Shown: positions 1 to 12,555, counted from the first letter of the stretch. The stretch: DNA of 64,000 nucleotides from Telmatactis stephensoni (GCA_029948255.1 JALIZF010000964.1:1-64000), one strand, 5' to 3'. The notes: a model not told the origin generated them from the letters alone. A program made the numbers and translations.

Positions 1-1100
1 GACGTTTTGTGGGGCCTTGGGACGTTTATTCAAGACAACACTCGATGCTCACGTCCGACTGACATGTGCTCACGTGACAGGAGTCACACAACTTGTCACA
101 CCATCTACTACCATGTACTAGTATCTACTGGTATCTACTGGTGTCTACTACCTTCTACTAGTATCTACTACCATCTACTAGTATCTACTGGTGCCATCTG
201 CTAGTATCTAGTGCCATCTGGAGACCATCTCTAGTACACAAACTGACACTACTTTAACACCATCTACAGTACACAACTGACACTACTTCTACCACCATCT
301 ACTAGTACACAACTGACACTACTTCTAACACCATCTACTAGTACACAACTGACAACTACTTCTGGACCATCATACTAGTACACAACTGACACTACTTCTA
401 CTCATCTACTAGTACACAACTGACACTACTTCTGACATCATCTACTAGTACACAACTGACACTACTTCTGACATCATCTACTAGTACACAACTGACACTA
501 CTTATGGGACACCATCTACTAGTATCTACCAGTATCTACTACCATCTACTAATGTCTACTATCATCTACTAGTATCTACCGGTGTCTACTACCATCTGCT
601 ACCAGTCACTACCATCTACTACCTTCCACTACCATCTACTATGCTCTACTACCATCTCTACCAGACATCTAACTAGTACTACCTACCTCTACCATCTACT
701 ACCATGTACTACCATCTACTAGTATCTACTATCATCTACTACCATCTACTAGTATCTGCAGCTGGTATCTACTGGTATCTACTGGTATCTACTACCATCT
801 ACTAGTATCTACTGGTGTCTACTACCATCTACTGGTATCACTACTACCATCTACTAGTAGAGTGAAGTCAAAACACCCGTGAAATAGTTAGTAGACTAAT
901 AGACACTACTAGTAGACCGTATTACGCACTGACTATTAGATTTTGTTTCACGGGTTTTTTGACTTCACTCTATCTACTGGTGTCTATTATCATCTACTAG
1001 TATCTACTACTGTCTACTGCCATCTACTAGTATCTACTGGTGTCTACTGGTATCTACTGGTGTCTACTGGTATCTACTAGTATCTACTACCATCTACTAG
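1..1100. repeat. Tandem satellite of CTACTAGTATCTACTACCAT-type units
   Basis: The block is made of short, imperfect units built from ATCTACTAGT, ATCTACTACC and ATCTACTGGT. A sub-array at about 235-510 has a longer unit of roughly 40 bp combining CTACTAGTACACAACTGACA with a CTACTTCT segment, repeated about seven times. Open frames here are low complexity and not coding. The array runs off the left edge, so its true size is unknown. It is interrupted by an inverted-repeat element at 860-970. Confidence 0.9.
860..970. mobile_element. Short TIR element (MITE) with TA target duplication
   Basis: The ends are inverted copies: GAGTGAAGTCAAAA on the left, and TTTTTTGACTTCACTC preceded by TTTCACGGG on the right. 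TA dinucleotides flank both sides (858-859 and 971-972). It sits inside the satellite, so it inserted after or during array growth. A second member of the same family lies at 21068-21198. There is no coding capacity. TA duplication fits a Tc1/mariner-type mobilising transposase, which is an inference. Confidence 0.85.
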
Positions 1101-1102
1101 TA

Positions 1103-1197
1103 TGCTTGTTTCCTCAGCATAATAATCCATACATTTCAGCTGTTACTTGATTAGGTCGCCTCTTCCTTACAAGTTATTTGTTGAATCCCCCTCCCCC
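1103..1197. repeat. Copy A of a dispersed repeat, uninterrupted
   Basis: The segment starts TGCTTGTTTCCTCAGCATAA and runs through CCATACATTTCAGCTG and AAGTTATTTGTTGAATCC to a C-rich stretch. The same sequence recurs at 3228-3241 plus 3809-3890, where it is split by about 567 bp. This copy therefore shows the empty-site arrangement. Confidence 0.8.
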
Positions 1198-2065
1198 GCC
1201 AGTTCAAGGGTATACCAAAAAAGGCTCTTGCAAATTGTTCACATCAAGTGTTCATATTTGTACAGGAAGTTGTAGATCATGGTCTTAGTGTATGAGGAAA
1301 TACGGGACAAATTAAGTTTTCGCAGATTACCTATTAAAAACGTAGCTATTTCACACTCCTTAGAAATAGAATAGCAATTTCCACATTAACGCTTAGAGAT
1401 TAAACGTGGACCTTCTTCAAAGATATGAAAACGATTAGTTATCTGCAGAAAGGTCTGGAGAATCAGTAAATTAAAGAGGTTAGGTACCACAGACGTGTGA
1501 AGTCTACATTTAGTAACTTACAGCCAGGCAGATTAAGAGCGACTTCCCTCGCGCAATGATTTCGCCGAAATTGGTGTGCACTCCTTCAACATTTGCAATG
1601 CTAAAGTTAAGCATTGGTGCTGTTTTCGAGAAAGCCATCAGAATGGAGGTGTACGCAAGTATATAGCCATTTGCTTGGATAAAAGTTACAGGCGGTTAAC
1701 TGCTTAGCAGTCCTGGTACACAAACGTGGAATCAGGGTCCGTTTATATTCTAAGCCTCACAATAATTACCATAATTACCATAGCACGTGGAAATATGTTA
1801 CCAAATGTGTTATGAAATCAAACACTGAATAATAAACAAAATCGCTGGTCGACGATCGCGAAATGGACATGCTGCGTGTCTAGTGCAACTTGATACAACC
1901 GAGCTATCAAATCCCAAGGGAGTCTAACATGAGGTCCCTTCTTGTGCTAAGTTTTGTGGTGCTGATACTAAGTTGAACGTTTTCTTATATATATGTGGGT
2001 GTTTGTACCTATATAAACGGTTATAACTCGGTTAACTTCATTCAAATATTGCATATTTGTATAGG

Positions 2066-2351
2066 AAATCGCACGATCTTGAGTACAATTCGGAATTAAT
2101 AGGTACGAGTAATGTTTTGAAAGTTCTCAAAATAGGACGAGCCTTTAGGCGAGTCCTATTTGAGAGTTTTCAAAACATTACGAGTAACTATTAATTCCGA
2201 ATTGTACGAGAAGATCGTGCGATTTTTTATTTATAATACACTATCGTTGCCATAGCGACCTAATAGGTACTCTACAGAGTACAATTAACGATATAATTGT
2301 ACTCCTCTCGTCCAATCAGAATCGAGTAATTTTGTATAGTGTATTATAAGA
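2066..2351. mobile_element. Foldback element with a second inverted repeat beside it
   Basis: Arms at about 2066-2138 and 2153-2226 are reverse complements (AAATCGCACGATCTT against AAGATCGTGCGATTT), with apex GAGCCTTTAGGCGAG. Immediately downstream, TTATAATACACTAT (about 2230) pairs with ATAGTGTATTATAA (about 2337-2350). There is no coding capacity. It is probably one nonautonomous element built of nested palindromes. Confidence 0.75.
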
Positions 2352-2538
2352 AATTATCAAACTCATTAATAATTCATTAGAAAACACAATGGAAATCACT
2401 ACCGTAACGTAGATCTTTATATCGGATAAAGATTTTTGTTCATTTGCATAAACTTTAACTTGGATTTTCTAAGCCAAAAGTAGTCAAACTTGGAAAATTC
2501 TGGTCCAATATGATAATTGACAACTAGACGTTTGATAA

Positions 2539-2642
2539 GTAATATAAAGAACTCGAGAGCGTGTTATATCGGGTCTAAAGATCCTCGCCTTCGGCTCGGA
2601 TCTTTATCCACCGATATAACACGCTCTCTCGTTCTTTATACA
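2539..2642. mobile_element. Foldback hairpin with GCCTTCGGC apex
   Basis: The left arm TATAAAGAACTCGAGAGCGT pairs with ACGCTCTCTCGTTCTTTATA. Internal pairs such as AAAGATCC/GGATCTTT continue to an apex CTCGCCTTCGGCTCGG. The apex motif is shared with several other hairpins in this window. Confidence 0.75.
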
Positions 2643-3227
2643 TTACTAAAACCACGATTAACAAGCCATCTTATCGGTTAACAGCCAATCTTTTCTATAA
2701 GTAGATATCAGTCAGTTCTTCTCTAGAGAAAAGTGGTGTAGATCGTTCGTTAACCGTTGAAAACAAAATCAATGAGGTTGTGAATCGTGCGAAATCTTTG
2801 TTTACCTGAAAGCTAACATATTGACAAATTGAAAGAGTTCCTTCGAGGTTTTATTATAAAGAGAATCAAAACTTTTTGCCTGCTTGGGTAATCAAATTCC
2901 TCTATGTACAGTAGTGTAATGCGATAAACTGACATGTCACGCAATGTCCAGAGGAATTGTAACGCGCGCGCGTGACCCTGATCTAAAAATACGTAGCGCT
3001 TTTAGATATTCGTTAAATGTTAGATTAAAGAACAGACTTTTATTGAAAAAGCGATGTTAATATTTGGTACTTTGTCCTTTAGAAGCAATCATAAGATTCA
3101 GACTACTGTTACTGGATTTATAGTCTTATCTATTTTAGTAACAAGGAAACTGTACAATGTTTCTATGACTCTATCTGCGAACTGTCTATAGTTCTCACGT
3201 GTAATATTTTGTTCCAGTGCTTGTTTC

Positions 3228-3890
3228 CTCAGCATAATAATTGATCCTGGATAGGTATATCCTTATCTTGCCAGAGATATTTTATATAATTTCGAGCATG
3301 ATCGCTTATTTCCTTGATATAAACCATGGACATAAAGAGCTGAAGTACTATAATCACGTGCGACAGCAACCAATAACTTTAAGAAGCATCAAAGGCTTTT
3401 TTGCCTACACAACTGTTATTCTTTCGTTATGATTGGTAATTAGAATTTGCGTTCATCATGACAACGAGTGAAAAATTTAGTACAGACACTGTGAAATTTA
3501 CGTAAACGCGCGATAACAGGCTTATCGTTTATACACCTATTTCAAAAAAGGTTGTCACCGCTAAGAGCGATAGGCGATAGGTAATAGGTCATTCCAAGAC
3601 CGCAAAAGCACTATTGATTTCTAATTGATTTACATATGAATAGCCAAATATTTGATGGAAGAGTGTAAAGAAAGATTTAGGATGGCTTAATTAAGAAATC
3701 AATAGTGCTTTGCGGTCTTGGAATGACCTATTACCTATCGCCTATCGCTCTTAGCGGTGACAACCTTTTTTGAAATAGGTGTATACAATCACGGACAAAT
3801 TATGAAATCCATACATTTCAGCTGTTACTTGATTAGGTCGCCTCTTCCTTACAAGTTATTTGTTGAATCCCCCTCCCCCCCGGGTCAATG
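3228..3890. repeat. Copy B of the dispersed repeat, split by an insertion
   Basis: Positions 3228-3241 match the start of the copy at 1103, and the match resumes at 3809 with CCATACATTTCAGCTG. The 567 bp between is absent from the other copy and is therefore an insertion or a deletion-defined segment. Confidence 0.75.
3242..3808. mobile_element. Inserted foldback element splitting a dispersed repeat
   Basis: Its core is a long inverted repeat. Arm 3530-3622 (TATACACCTATTTCAAAAAA, then GTTGTCACCGCTAAGAGCG) is the reverse complement of arm 3691-3786. The boundaries come from comparison with the uninterrupted copy at 1103-1197. No coding sequence is evident; the 63-codon frame at 3241 begins on TTG and is not supported. 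Confidence 0.75.
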
Positions 3891-4492
3891 TTGTACCAGA
3901 CGATAGCCCATTCTATGGACGACATTGTGCACCTACCTCAACATTGGGTGAGAGGGGGAGAGGGGAGAACAATTAACTGAACGGTGATGGGTTTACTCAA
4001 AAAGCAACATTTTTTTCGTTTTGTCTTAACCTTTTTGTCCGGCATTGTAGCTGTAATGGAAACACATCTAAAGAAATTTATCAGCTAGTGAAAGCAAACC
4101 CTTTAATGAGAGTAACCCGTCTAAGGAGGATTATCTAAACTCCATGTAGACAAGCCACTCCTACGTTTTACTACATGCATGCAGTGAAAAGTGCAGGCCT
4201 TTACACCTATACGTCATTGTACGTCATTCAATTATATTTCGCGAAGGACTGGAACGAGACAGTGGAATGGCGCTTTGGCGCGCTAGACCTCGTGGCGTGA
4301 GCAAATTGACGTAGTCCACTTTCCATTCATGTTAAGCTGGGGAGGACATCAATATCTTTATTGTAGAATTTCGACTTCTTCTTTCAGAGGTAACTAGATA
4401 TGATATATTTGCATTGCATAATCTATAGCGATATAAAACAACAAGCAAACATTCCTCATTTATAGAAATTTGTTTATCACATTGTGAAAAGT

Positions 4493-4757
4493 TTATAAAA
4501 CACGACAAACTCAAAAATGGGGACTGACCAACTATGCCTGTCGAGTAGTGGAGACGACCTTCACCGAGCGAAATGTTTTGTTTTACATGGCTTTAATGAC
4601 TTCAACGTTTTCATTGGTGTATTGTCCGATATTTGTAGCGGGTGAGCATGGTCACGCTAAAAATGTACAAAAAAGGAACAGAATCATTGGTTTCCAACCC
4701 AGACGAATAAGTTTTCCCTGGCGAGTTCAGTTCTTAGACAACAAGGTAAACTTGGAA
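4493..4757 (+). CDS. Possible orphan first exon: signal peptide plus serine-protease-like start
   Basis: An ATG at 4587 opens a frame starting MALMTSTFSLVYC, a plausible signal peptide. It is followed by a basic KR site and the segment RIIGFQPRRISFPWRVQF, then a good splice donor (AACAAG|GTAAAC). The segment resembles the activated N-terminus of trypsin-like proteases (R|IIGG...SFPWQV), but the second glycine is replaced. A TATA-like TTTATAAAACA lies at about 4492. I found no downstream exon with the His/Asp/Ser triad within the next few kilobases. It may be a gene relic or chance; confidence is low. Confidence 0.2.
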
Positions 4758-4937
4758 TTTTTTCAAATGTGGTCCCTTACTTAGTAACTGAGCAAATAGT
4801 CATTGCCTTAATACTCTTCCCTAATATAAACTCAAAACATAGACTACACGGTTTGTGTTCACTATATGAGCGTGAAAGTTCCTTTACTAACATTTTTATG
4901 TTTTGATATGACTTTCTGACATAGGCCGAATCCACTG

Positions 4938-5175
4938 ACTAGAGACGAACAAATCGTCTGGATGGACAAATTGTCTACCGGTAGTAAAATTGGTTCCTCT
5001 TGTATGAATCTATAATTTAGTCTGCTCTTTGGTCGACCTGTTTATCTTGACGAACAAAACAAATAAGACAGTTTGTTATTCTGAGATTTTGTTTATTGGA
5101 GATCATTTGAACGTCTGCGTAGGAGGCTATCATGTCTATCATTTGTCCCGTTCAGACGATTTGTTCATCTCTAGT
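4938..5175. mobile_element. TIR element, 0.24 kb
   Basis: ACTAGAGACGAACAAATCGT at the left end is nearly the reverse complement of ACGATTTGTTCATCTCTAGT at the right end. The interior has no conserved coding frame. Confidence 0.75.
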
Positions 5176-7600
5176 GTGAATTGCCGTGGACCATTGACAA
5201 TAAACGGCCTAGTTTTATTATACCAACTCACACATGTCGACTTTAATTTTTCGTTACGTCAGTAATTTTATTATTTACAATGATGAATTCAACAAATGGG
5301 AGATTCAACGCTTGTCCGATTGAGCCGGGGATGAAAGGCAAATGCCGACATATGACTCTCTGGTTGCTTTGAAACTTCCTCAATCAACAGATTAAAATGT
5401 CCATTTACACAACTTGTACCAGATTGAAAGAATTCAGCCTTCTTTGCAGTTTTTGGAGGGTATACAGCTTCATTTGTTTCTTGGCGCGATCTGAAATAAT
5501 AGAACAGTAGTTCGAGGGATTGCCAAAGCTAGTTCAATAAACTTAAAAGAAAACATTTGACATGAGGTTGCAGGTGTCTATTTGTCTTCTAACTATTTCA
5601 CGGTATTTTGTGCAATCACAAACAAGACCTTTTAGTGTCTATAAGTCTTTTAACTGTTTCACGTTTTTTCGCAATCAGCCCAGTGATGCAGAATATTGCG
5701 AAGGCAAGTGTGTGCACGTGCTCTGCACAGCCGGGACACTACGCCCGCCTAGTCCTAATCAGTGCCGTAAACTAGTTAAACTGAAACCCAGGCCAAGTCG
5801 AATTCTCTAAAAGCTACCGAATAAATACAAAACTATTTGCCCAAAGACTGATTAAATAACATTTCGTTGTCAAAATGAATTTACGGGAAATCGGTATTAT
5901 TAGCGGAAAATCACAAATTAGAAGCGTCATATCTCTAAATCGAAAACGTGAATGTTATTTGCCAAGATGGATTCACAAAATATGGTTGTTATACATTACA
6001 AATACTAAATTTGAAGCAAATTGATGAAATCTATAGTTTTTCGTTTTCACTTCTAAAACGCTCCACGCTGATCGAAAGTTTTTGGGTTGATTTATATGTT
6101 CATTCAAGCATCAAATATGTTTGTTTGGAAGCGGGCGTTCAAGGGTTTGCAAATCAATCTCAAATAGACGCATAATCTGCTTTATTAAATGTTGTTGCCG
6201 AGCTGCATGAGCGTACACTGAGACCTTAAGATTGACATTTAATCAGCCATTTTTTCACTTAAGTGAACAAATACGATTTTCGGTTGTTAAGATATGTTCT
6301 TTATTTGCTTAGTGCCGATACAAAGGTGACCTTGATTTTAATTTTGTATTTAGTTCTTATCCTTAAAACAATCCAACAAGCAAATGAGGAACAAATCTCT
6401 TTATCATAGACAATACAAATATCTTCACTTAACATTCGGCTCAGGACAGATGGCTAAAATTTTCCGTTTTCCGTTTTGCGTTTGCCGTATAAAACGTCAA
6501 CCTAAAGGTCTCTAACCAGTGAAGGCGGAACAAAACTGACAATCCATCATTTTGTTTTTTCTCTAATTGAGCGTTTTTATAATTATTTTTTTGAATCTGT
6601 TTGCTTGTACAAGGATCTTACGGCCTGTGATGATATACTGTCATTGATCATATTTCAGAAATGCGAGCGCGAAGAATGTTCGCAACGACTACTTCCTAAG
6701 GCAGTTACAAGATGTGCATCACTGCTCCCAAATTTATTGTAGTGATATAAAATGGCTGTTTCATGGCTTATATTTACGAGCGCGAAGCGCGAGCCGCCCC
6801 ACAAAAGTTTTACAGCTAAGTAGTTGACAACGTCTGTTTTTTGGTTGATCAGATTTTATTATAGAGAATGAAAGGGACAGGAAGTTTTCCTGCTTGCTCG
6901 ATTTTTCCCTAGCATGGATCTGTTAGCTTTGAACGATCGTTCCTGCACTTTTTGCTGTACAAAGACATATGTCCATCCTTTACTTCCGGAAATTCGACAA
7001 AAAGTGCCAACATGACACGTCTTTATGTCTGGAACTGTGGTGTCTTTCAAAATAAAACGTATTAAATGAGTGGAAGAATATGAAAGTTTATATAGTCTAT
7101 ATAGCGTATCCAAGCTTAACAATCTTTAAACGCAACCAAACGAGCTCAAAATGCAATAGGGGAATTTAAAATTTCCCTGGCCTAAAAAAGTTGGGAGTTC
7201 TCATGATCAGCCCCCCCCCCCTCCCAATTCAAGTGGGGGGCTCTAGCCTCCCGAGGACCACCTCCTACCCCCCCCCCCCCTCCCCGCCTCCGCCGCCTAT
7301 GCTAACGGTTTGCTATCAAACGTCAATCTTAAGGTCTTTATGTGTTGCTTTGATTGGCTTCTGCACTCGAGCTGGCTTTCGCGCTTCTATATTCTAAAAC
7401 CGTAATTCCCGGGGCGCGCGCTCTTAAGAAAACATTGGGAAAAAGTCACGTGATGGGGGCCGTACGGGTCCTGGTCGTTTCCGCGCGCGATATTTAGATT
7501 GGCGTTTCGTATTTTTTTTGCACTTTTTACGACAGGAAAATCGGGTGAAATCAGTGATAAAATGCTTATTGACTGAGTTGGGTCGGGCCGGACGGGAAAA
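5176..7600. other. No supported gene; unique-looking AT-rich DNA
   Basis: There are only short frames. One at 5562-5810 starts on a real ATG and encodes 82 residues with four cysteines in its second half (YCEGKC...LC...QC). It has no recognisable family, no donor and no promoter evidence, so I do not call it. C-rich tracts lie at about 7208-7290. Confidence 0.5.
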
Positions 7601-7629
7601 GATTTGTCTCTTGGTCACTTGTACGAATA

Positions 7630-7820
7630 TTTTTTAAGGAATATAAAACGCGCGCGCATGTCTCTGTACTGTGATATAAACACGATGGAAGATGTAGAGC
7701 AAGAGAAAAGCAAGCTTAGGAACACCAGGCGTAGCCGAGTGTTTCTCTTGCTGTTTGAGTGCTCTACATCTTCCAGAGTGTTTATATCACAACGCTCGTT
7801 TTATATTGCTTTTATAAAAT
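7630..7820. mobile_element. Foldback element with AGGCGTAGCCGAG apex
   Basis: Left-arm pieces TGATATAAACAC, GGAAGATGTAGAGC and AAGCAAG-type sequence pair with GCTCTACATCTTCC and GTGTTTATATCA on the right. The apex is AGGCGTAGCCGAG near 7728-7740. It is noncoding. Confidence 0.7.
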
Positions 7821-8330
7821 ATCTTAAAAGTTTTTGTGCGAGCCATGTCTTTGCCATCTGATATAAACATGGAAGCCAGCCAATCGGCGCGTGCGTTATA
7901 TCTCAAATATTTTGTAATCCTTAAATACCACAAAATGAAAATGAAAAAGCGGACAAGAAACGGTGCTATTTCAAGTAGCGGAAAATTGCGATTTGCAGTT
8001 TTTAATTATCTTTATATTCTTGACAAGCTACGCTGTGATAATGTACTTACAGATCGATTCTACAGTAGCTTGTTGTTTTGGTAATATTGACAAAAAATTA
8101 ACAATTTTTGTTGCTTTTTGTTCAGCTGGCCTAATCCAAAAAGTGTTTTAAATGACTTTCCATCAAATTTGGCAGTTTTGTGTGCATCTACTCATTAACA
8201 TCCTAAAAGGCATCAAAATGCTGATTTTGACCCATAAAAGGTACGATGGACGTCCTGCCCTCTTATGTAAGGGAGTCAGCTCCCCATATCCAGAATCACT
8301 TTGAGTCTAAGCCCTTAACTTTGTGCATGG

Positions 8331-8648
8331 GTGGCATGGTTGGTGTAGCGGTAAAACGTTCGCTTCTCACCACTGTGGTCCAACGGGTCGGGTTCACTGG
8401 TTCGAGCCCTGTGGATGCCACATGTGAGTAGAGTTTGTTAGATGTGTTGTTCTCTCCCTTGCCACGAGGGTTTTTCTCCGGGTTCTCCGGTTTTCCTCCC
8501 TCCGTAAAAATCAACATGTGAGTTGAGTGTCGTGTGGTAGAATAGTTGAATGTAGTGGTAGTGTGTGTGAGTGACAGCAGGCCCACATCAGCCGAATGGC
8601 TGCCAATTAGTCAAGCCTGCTTAAACAAATAAAAAGCAAAAAAAAAAG
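8331..8648 (+). mobile_element. tRNA-derived SINE
   Basis: The first 91 nt look like a degenerate tRNA: a 7-bp acceptor-like pair GTGGCAT/ATGCCAC, an A-box-like TGGTGTAGCGGTAAAACG and a B box GGTTCGAGCCC. The body contains the pyrimidine-rich CTCCGGTTTTCCTCCCTCC and the element ends in an A-rich tail (8626-8648). Box A and box B form an internal RNA polymerase III promoter. It is too diverged to be a working tRNA and has a long tRNA-unrelated body. The body resembles conserved central domains known from animal SINEs; exact family assignment is not possible from sequence alone. Confidence 0.82.
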
Positions 8649-9261
8649 CATGCAAAATTTCACATTTATACCAATGGAGGAAATTTTTTGTATCAGTTTT
8701 TGATGAAATGTATTCCATAACTATAATTTGTGGCACAGAGATAAGTATAGTTAAAAATATGAATAATAACGCCTGTTTATCTATAAATGCATTAAGTTCA
8801 GGACTGACAATGTTGATACATTTAAAGTGTAAACAAGGGAGGGGAAGAAGGGGTCACTCCGGAGCATGTGCGCTTCATTTATTATTTGAGAGAGGGGCAC
8901 TAATTCAGGGATTTATATATGGTATATTGAAATTTGGATTAATCCATTTTTCTAGGTACCCTGATAACTGTAAATGAGGGGACATGTGGCCACACACAAA
9001 TTGCAAAAAGTAAGTGGAATGTCTAGGATAGATATTTGTAATACTAAACATAAATGGCAGAGGTATGTTTGTGTGTGTGGGTGGGGGGTAAATAGCTGTA
9101 TTCTGATTATAAAAACTAGATAAGCAATATGTACTTAAAAAATAAGTGTGCACGACTGTGCAGATTAAATGACTATAGAGCACCCTGGTATTGATCACAA
9201 AATGAGAGAAGACATAATTATAAAGAGAAACTTGAGGCATTATATATATCACTAATTATAA

Positions 9262-9620
9262 TTAGATATTTTCTTGTGTATTACGTTCTGATATTTTACA
9301 AGTCATGTATGTATTTGTATGTCAAATGTGAGTGATGAGTAAAAATAAAAATGTTAGCCTGTAATACACAAGAAAATATCTAATAAAGGATTTATTATAC
9401 AATTGCTTTTTTATTATCAAAACAGTCCTTTTGCAACTGAACCAAAGCCTCTTTGAAGCCTTGACTTCATACAGGGCCGAATACGCAAACTGGTTTCTAG
9501 AGGGTATTTTATTATCAAACAGTCCTTTTTTGCAAACTAGCATGCACACTTCAAACTGGTTTGAATTCTTTGACGTCATAGAGGGCCGAATACACAAACC
9601 GGATATCTAGAGGGTATTAC
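9262..9620. repeat. Short inverted repeat followed by imperfect tandem duplication
   Basis: TTAGATATTTTCTTGTGTATTA (9262) is reversed at 9362-9384. Next come two diverged copies of about 115 bp sharing TTATTATCAAA-CAGTCCTTTT, AGGGCCGAATAC and TCTAGAGGGTATT (9409-9511 and 9512-9617). Confidence 0.65.
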
Positions 9621-10269
9621 CATAGCATATTGGTCCTCAAATGATACCTAATATGTGGTACATTTATGTTACAACTGTATAATAAAGCACTTTACTGCCC
9701 GTTTCTCAGAGCTTCTTTAAACAATTAACAAATTTATTGGCGCAGCTGTTTTGATCAATCCCCAAGTGCTAGCTAACATCTGCAAACAGCAACCAAAGAA
9801 GAAAAGTTTTCTATTCTTTTTTTCAAAATGCTAACAGTTGTTTTCAAGCATTAATTTAGTATTCATTTACTGTCATAACCAAAACAATTTGAAAAGTGTT
9901 GCATGCATGGCTGTAACGTATCAAGCTTTTGCCTATTGTTCGGTTGTCATTGGCGAAAACAATAGAGCCATTCACGCTTCACAAGTTTCATGTTCGGTAC
10001 ATGGCTTCGGGGGCCTTTCGATAGACGTCATTAACGCTCGTTAAGCACTCGCAAAAAGACAAAAAGTTCCTAACCCTGGTGGGCGAAGGACGATTTTGTC
10101 CTTCTCAATGGAGACAAAAAATTGACTTACCATACCGGACGCAGTGGTTTTTGATTCTTCGCATGAAACCAAAATATTACTAATCCGAAGTTAAGAAAGA
10201 TCTATTTATAATTTTAGCCAGTTGTTTATAATTTTAAGACTACAATATTAACAAACACCAGTTTACTTT

Positions 10270-11580
10270 AGAAACTTTTTGGTTGAATCTCCTAATAAAC
10301 ATCTTACACAAGAATTTTTCAAAGTCTTTTTAGTCTGTTGTATTCGAAACATTCAAGCGCCACAAGTAAAGTGTCTACCAACTGAACTGAAGAGTTTTGA
10401 CACGGTTGTCAAGTTCTTGTTGATAGTTTCGCTTGTCAAAAAATCCAGCAAAAGTTTCATTTCATTAACTGTCAGAAATAAACAGAAACATATCCCTCGT
10501 GGAATAGCAGAAAGTATTTTTCTTTCTCTCAAACATCCAAACTCAACAGTTGATGAAAATCAACCAAGAAGAGTTTTGACACGGTTGTCAAGTTGTTGTT
10601 TATAGTTTCGCTTGTCAAAAAATCCAGCAAAAGTTTCATTTCAATAACTGTCTGAAATAAACAGAAACATATCCCTCGTGGAATAGCAGAAAGTATTTTT
10701 CTTTCTCTCAAACATCCAAACAACAGATATGAAATCAACAGTTGACGAAAATCTGCCAAGAAGTGTTTTGACACGGTTGTCAAGTTGTTGTTTATAGTTT
10801 CGCTTGTCAAAAAATCCAGCAAAAGTTTCATTTCAATAACTGTCTGAAATAAACAGAAACATATCCCTCGTGGAATAGCAGAAAGTATTTTTCTTTCTCT
10901 CAAACATCCAAACAACAGATATGAAATCAACAGTTGACGAAAATCGGAAATAAATATAATATAATATATAATATAATATAATTTATATAGCGCCTTTTCC
11001 AGACAGAAAGTATTTTTCTTTCCCTCAAACATCTAAACGACAAATATGAAGTCAACATGCAGTTGATGAAATCTGCCAAGAAGAGTTTTGAAGGTTGTCA
11101 AGTTGTTGTTTATAGTTTCGCTTGTCAAAAAATCCAGCAAAAGTTTCACTTAAATGTTTTTAAATCAGAAGCATATTCTTTGTGTATTTTAGTTTGTTTC
11201 TTGGTTTTGGTTTCACAAGAATATAAACCGTAGATATAAAGTTAACAGTTGGTGAGATGAACTGATCTACCAAGAAGAGTTTTGACACGGTTATCAAGTT
11301 GAGTTGTTTATAGTTTTGCTTGTCAAAAATCCCGTATCAAATGTTTACCTCGATCGAAACAGAAACGTACCTGTTGTTAAATGTTACAATCAAAAGTCTA
11401 CATAGAGATATGAAGTCAACAGTTGGTGAAAGACTATAGAAGAAGAGTTTTCGGACACACGATTTGTCAAGTTGTTTTTGTAGTTTCGCAGCTAAAAAAA
11501 ATCTAACAAAAGTTTCACTTTAGTAAAGAACTATTTGGAATTTCTAAATAGACAGAAACATATCACTCGTGAAATGTTAT
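10270..11580. repeat. Tandem repeat, about 160-190 bp unit, six copies
   Basis: The marker AAGAGTTTTGACACGGTTGT recurs near 10390, 10568, 10760, 11080, 11276 and 11436, each time followed by TATAGTTTCGCTTGTCAAAA and an AACAGAAACATATCCCTCGT-type segment. Middle copies are nearly identical; outer copies are diverged. An AT-rich insert (ATAATATAATATA, about 10950-10990) separates copies three and four. The 167-codon minus frame across it is an artefact of the periodicity. Confidence 0.85.
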
Positions 11581-12287
11581 AAAAATTCATTTCTTTTCTT
11601 CATTTACCTTAACCTACACGGGACTCATTTCATGAACAAAGAGTTATATTTACTGAGAGTACGTTGCCTCAGTGCATGTCAATTATCAACGAACAGGGGC
11701 TCCCTTAGCAGTACAAAAAATATTCTCCAGGGTCCTCTATGTTTGGATGAATTTTATCGCCTCCCCCCACGGGAGGTAATTGTCACTTATTCGGATTACT
11801 CATTCGGAAAACTCTACAGCTCATTTGCATACTCGGCTGATGTGTCACGGTGATTAATTCTATTGTACTCCGCTAAAAAAAGATCTCCAAATAAGGTCAT
11901 TTTTGGAGTCCCAATGACAACCGAAAGCTTGATACGAGTACATGGCATGATGTATATGTGTGGATGTATATTTAGAATTTCCAGAACACATATATGCTTC
12001 CATCAAAGACAGAGTGTGTTATATGATGTGCATATGATTATTTTACAAAGAACAATTTACGCTGATATATTTTAGCTAGTCATTTATTTAAGCCATATAA
12101 TAATATAGCTAAAAATATACATCAACTTATAATTTCATTGCATGTATATATAGTTTTTGCATATTTTTGCCTACAGGCCAGTCATAAATTGAGCAATTAA
12201 ATGAAGTATACATAAAATATTCTTTCCCAAAATGTTAAAAATAACACTGCACAAAGCTCTGAAAAATTGTTGCTATATATACATTTG

Positions 12288-12555
12288 ATTGCAGAAAGGT
12301 TGTAGTCTGCAAATACAGAAATATACAAATATCTAATGAGATGCAAAACCCAAAATACTGCTTAAATCGGCATTGCTTGCATGCAATGATTGTCAAAATA
12401 TATTTTTAGTCTTTCTAAACTCTAGCAGATATTTAAGAACTATATTATGGGTGTTGTGGTCGCGTATTTACAAATTGCATCTCATTAAATATACTGAATA
12501 AATTCGATATTTGTGTAAATGTAGACTACAACTTTTCTGCAATCGAGTGTATATA
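12288..12555. mobile_element. Foldback element, about 0.27 kb
   Basis: The left arm has TTGCAGAAAGGTTGTAGTCT and CTAATGAGATGCAA. The right arm has TTGCATCTCATTAA and AGACTACAACTTTTCTGCAA. Arms diverge internally, and there is no coding sequence. Confidence 0.7.

Noticed and set aside
8331..8421. Functional tRNA gene
   Set aside because: Acceptor-like and B-box sequences are present, but the anticodon arm does not fold convincingly, the variable region is too long, and a SINE body and A-rich tail follow.
9322..9597. 91-codon minus frame
   Set aside because: Overlaps an imperfect tandem duplication; the frame is not kept between the copies.
10529..11032. 167-codon minus-strand frame with an internal repeat
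   Set aside because: The repeat period equals the DNA tandem repeat; no start context, splice sites or family similarity.
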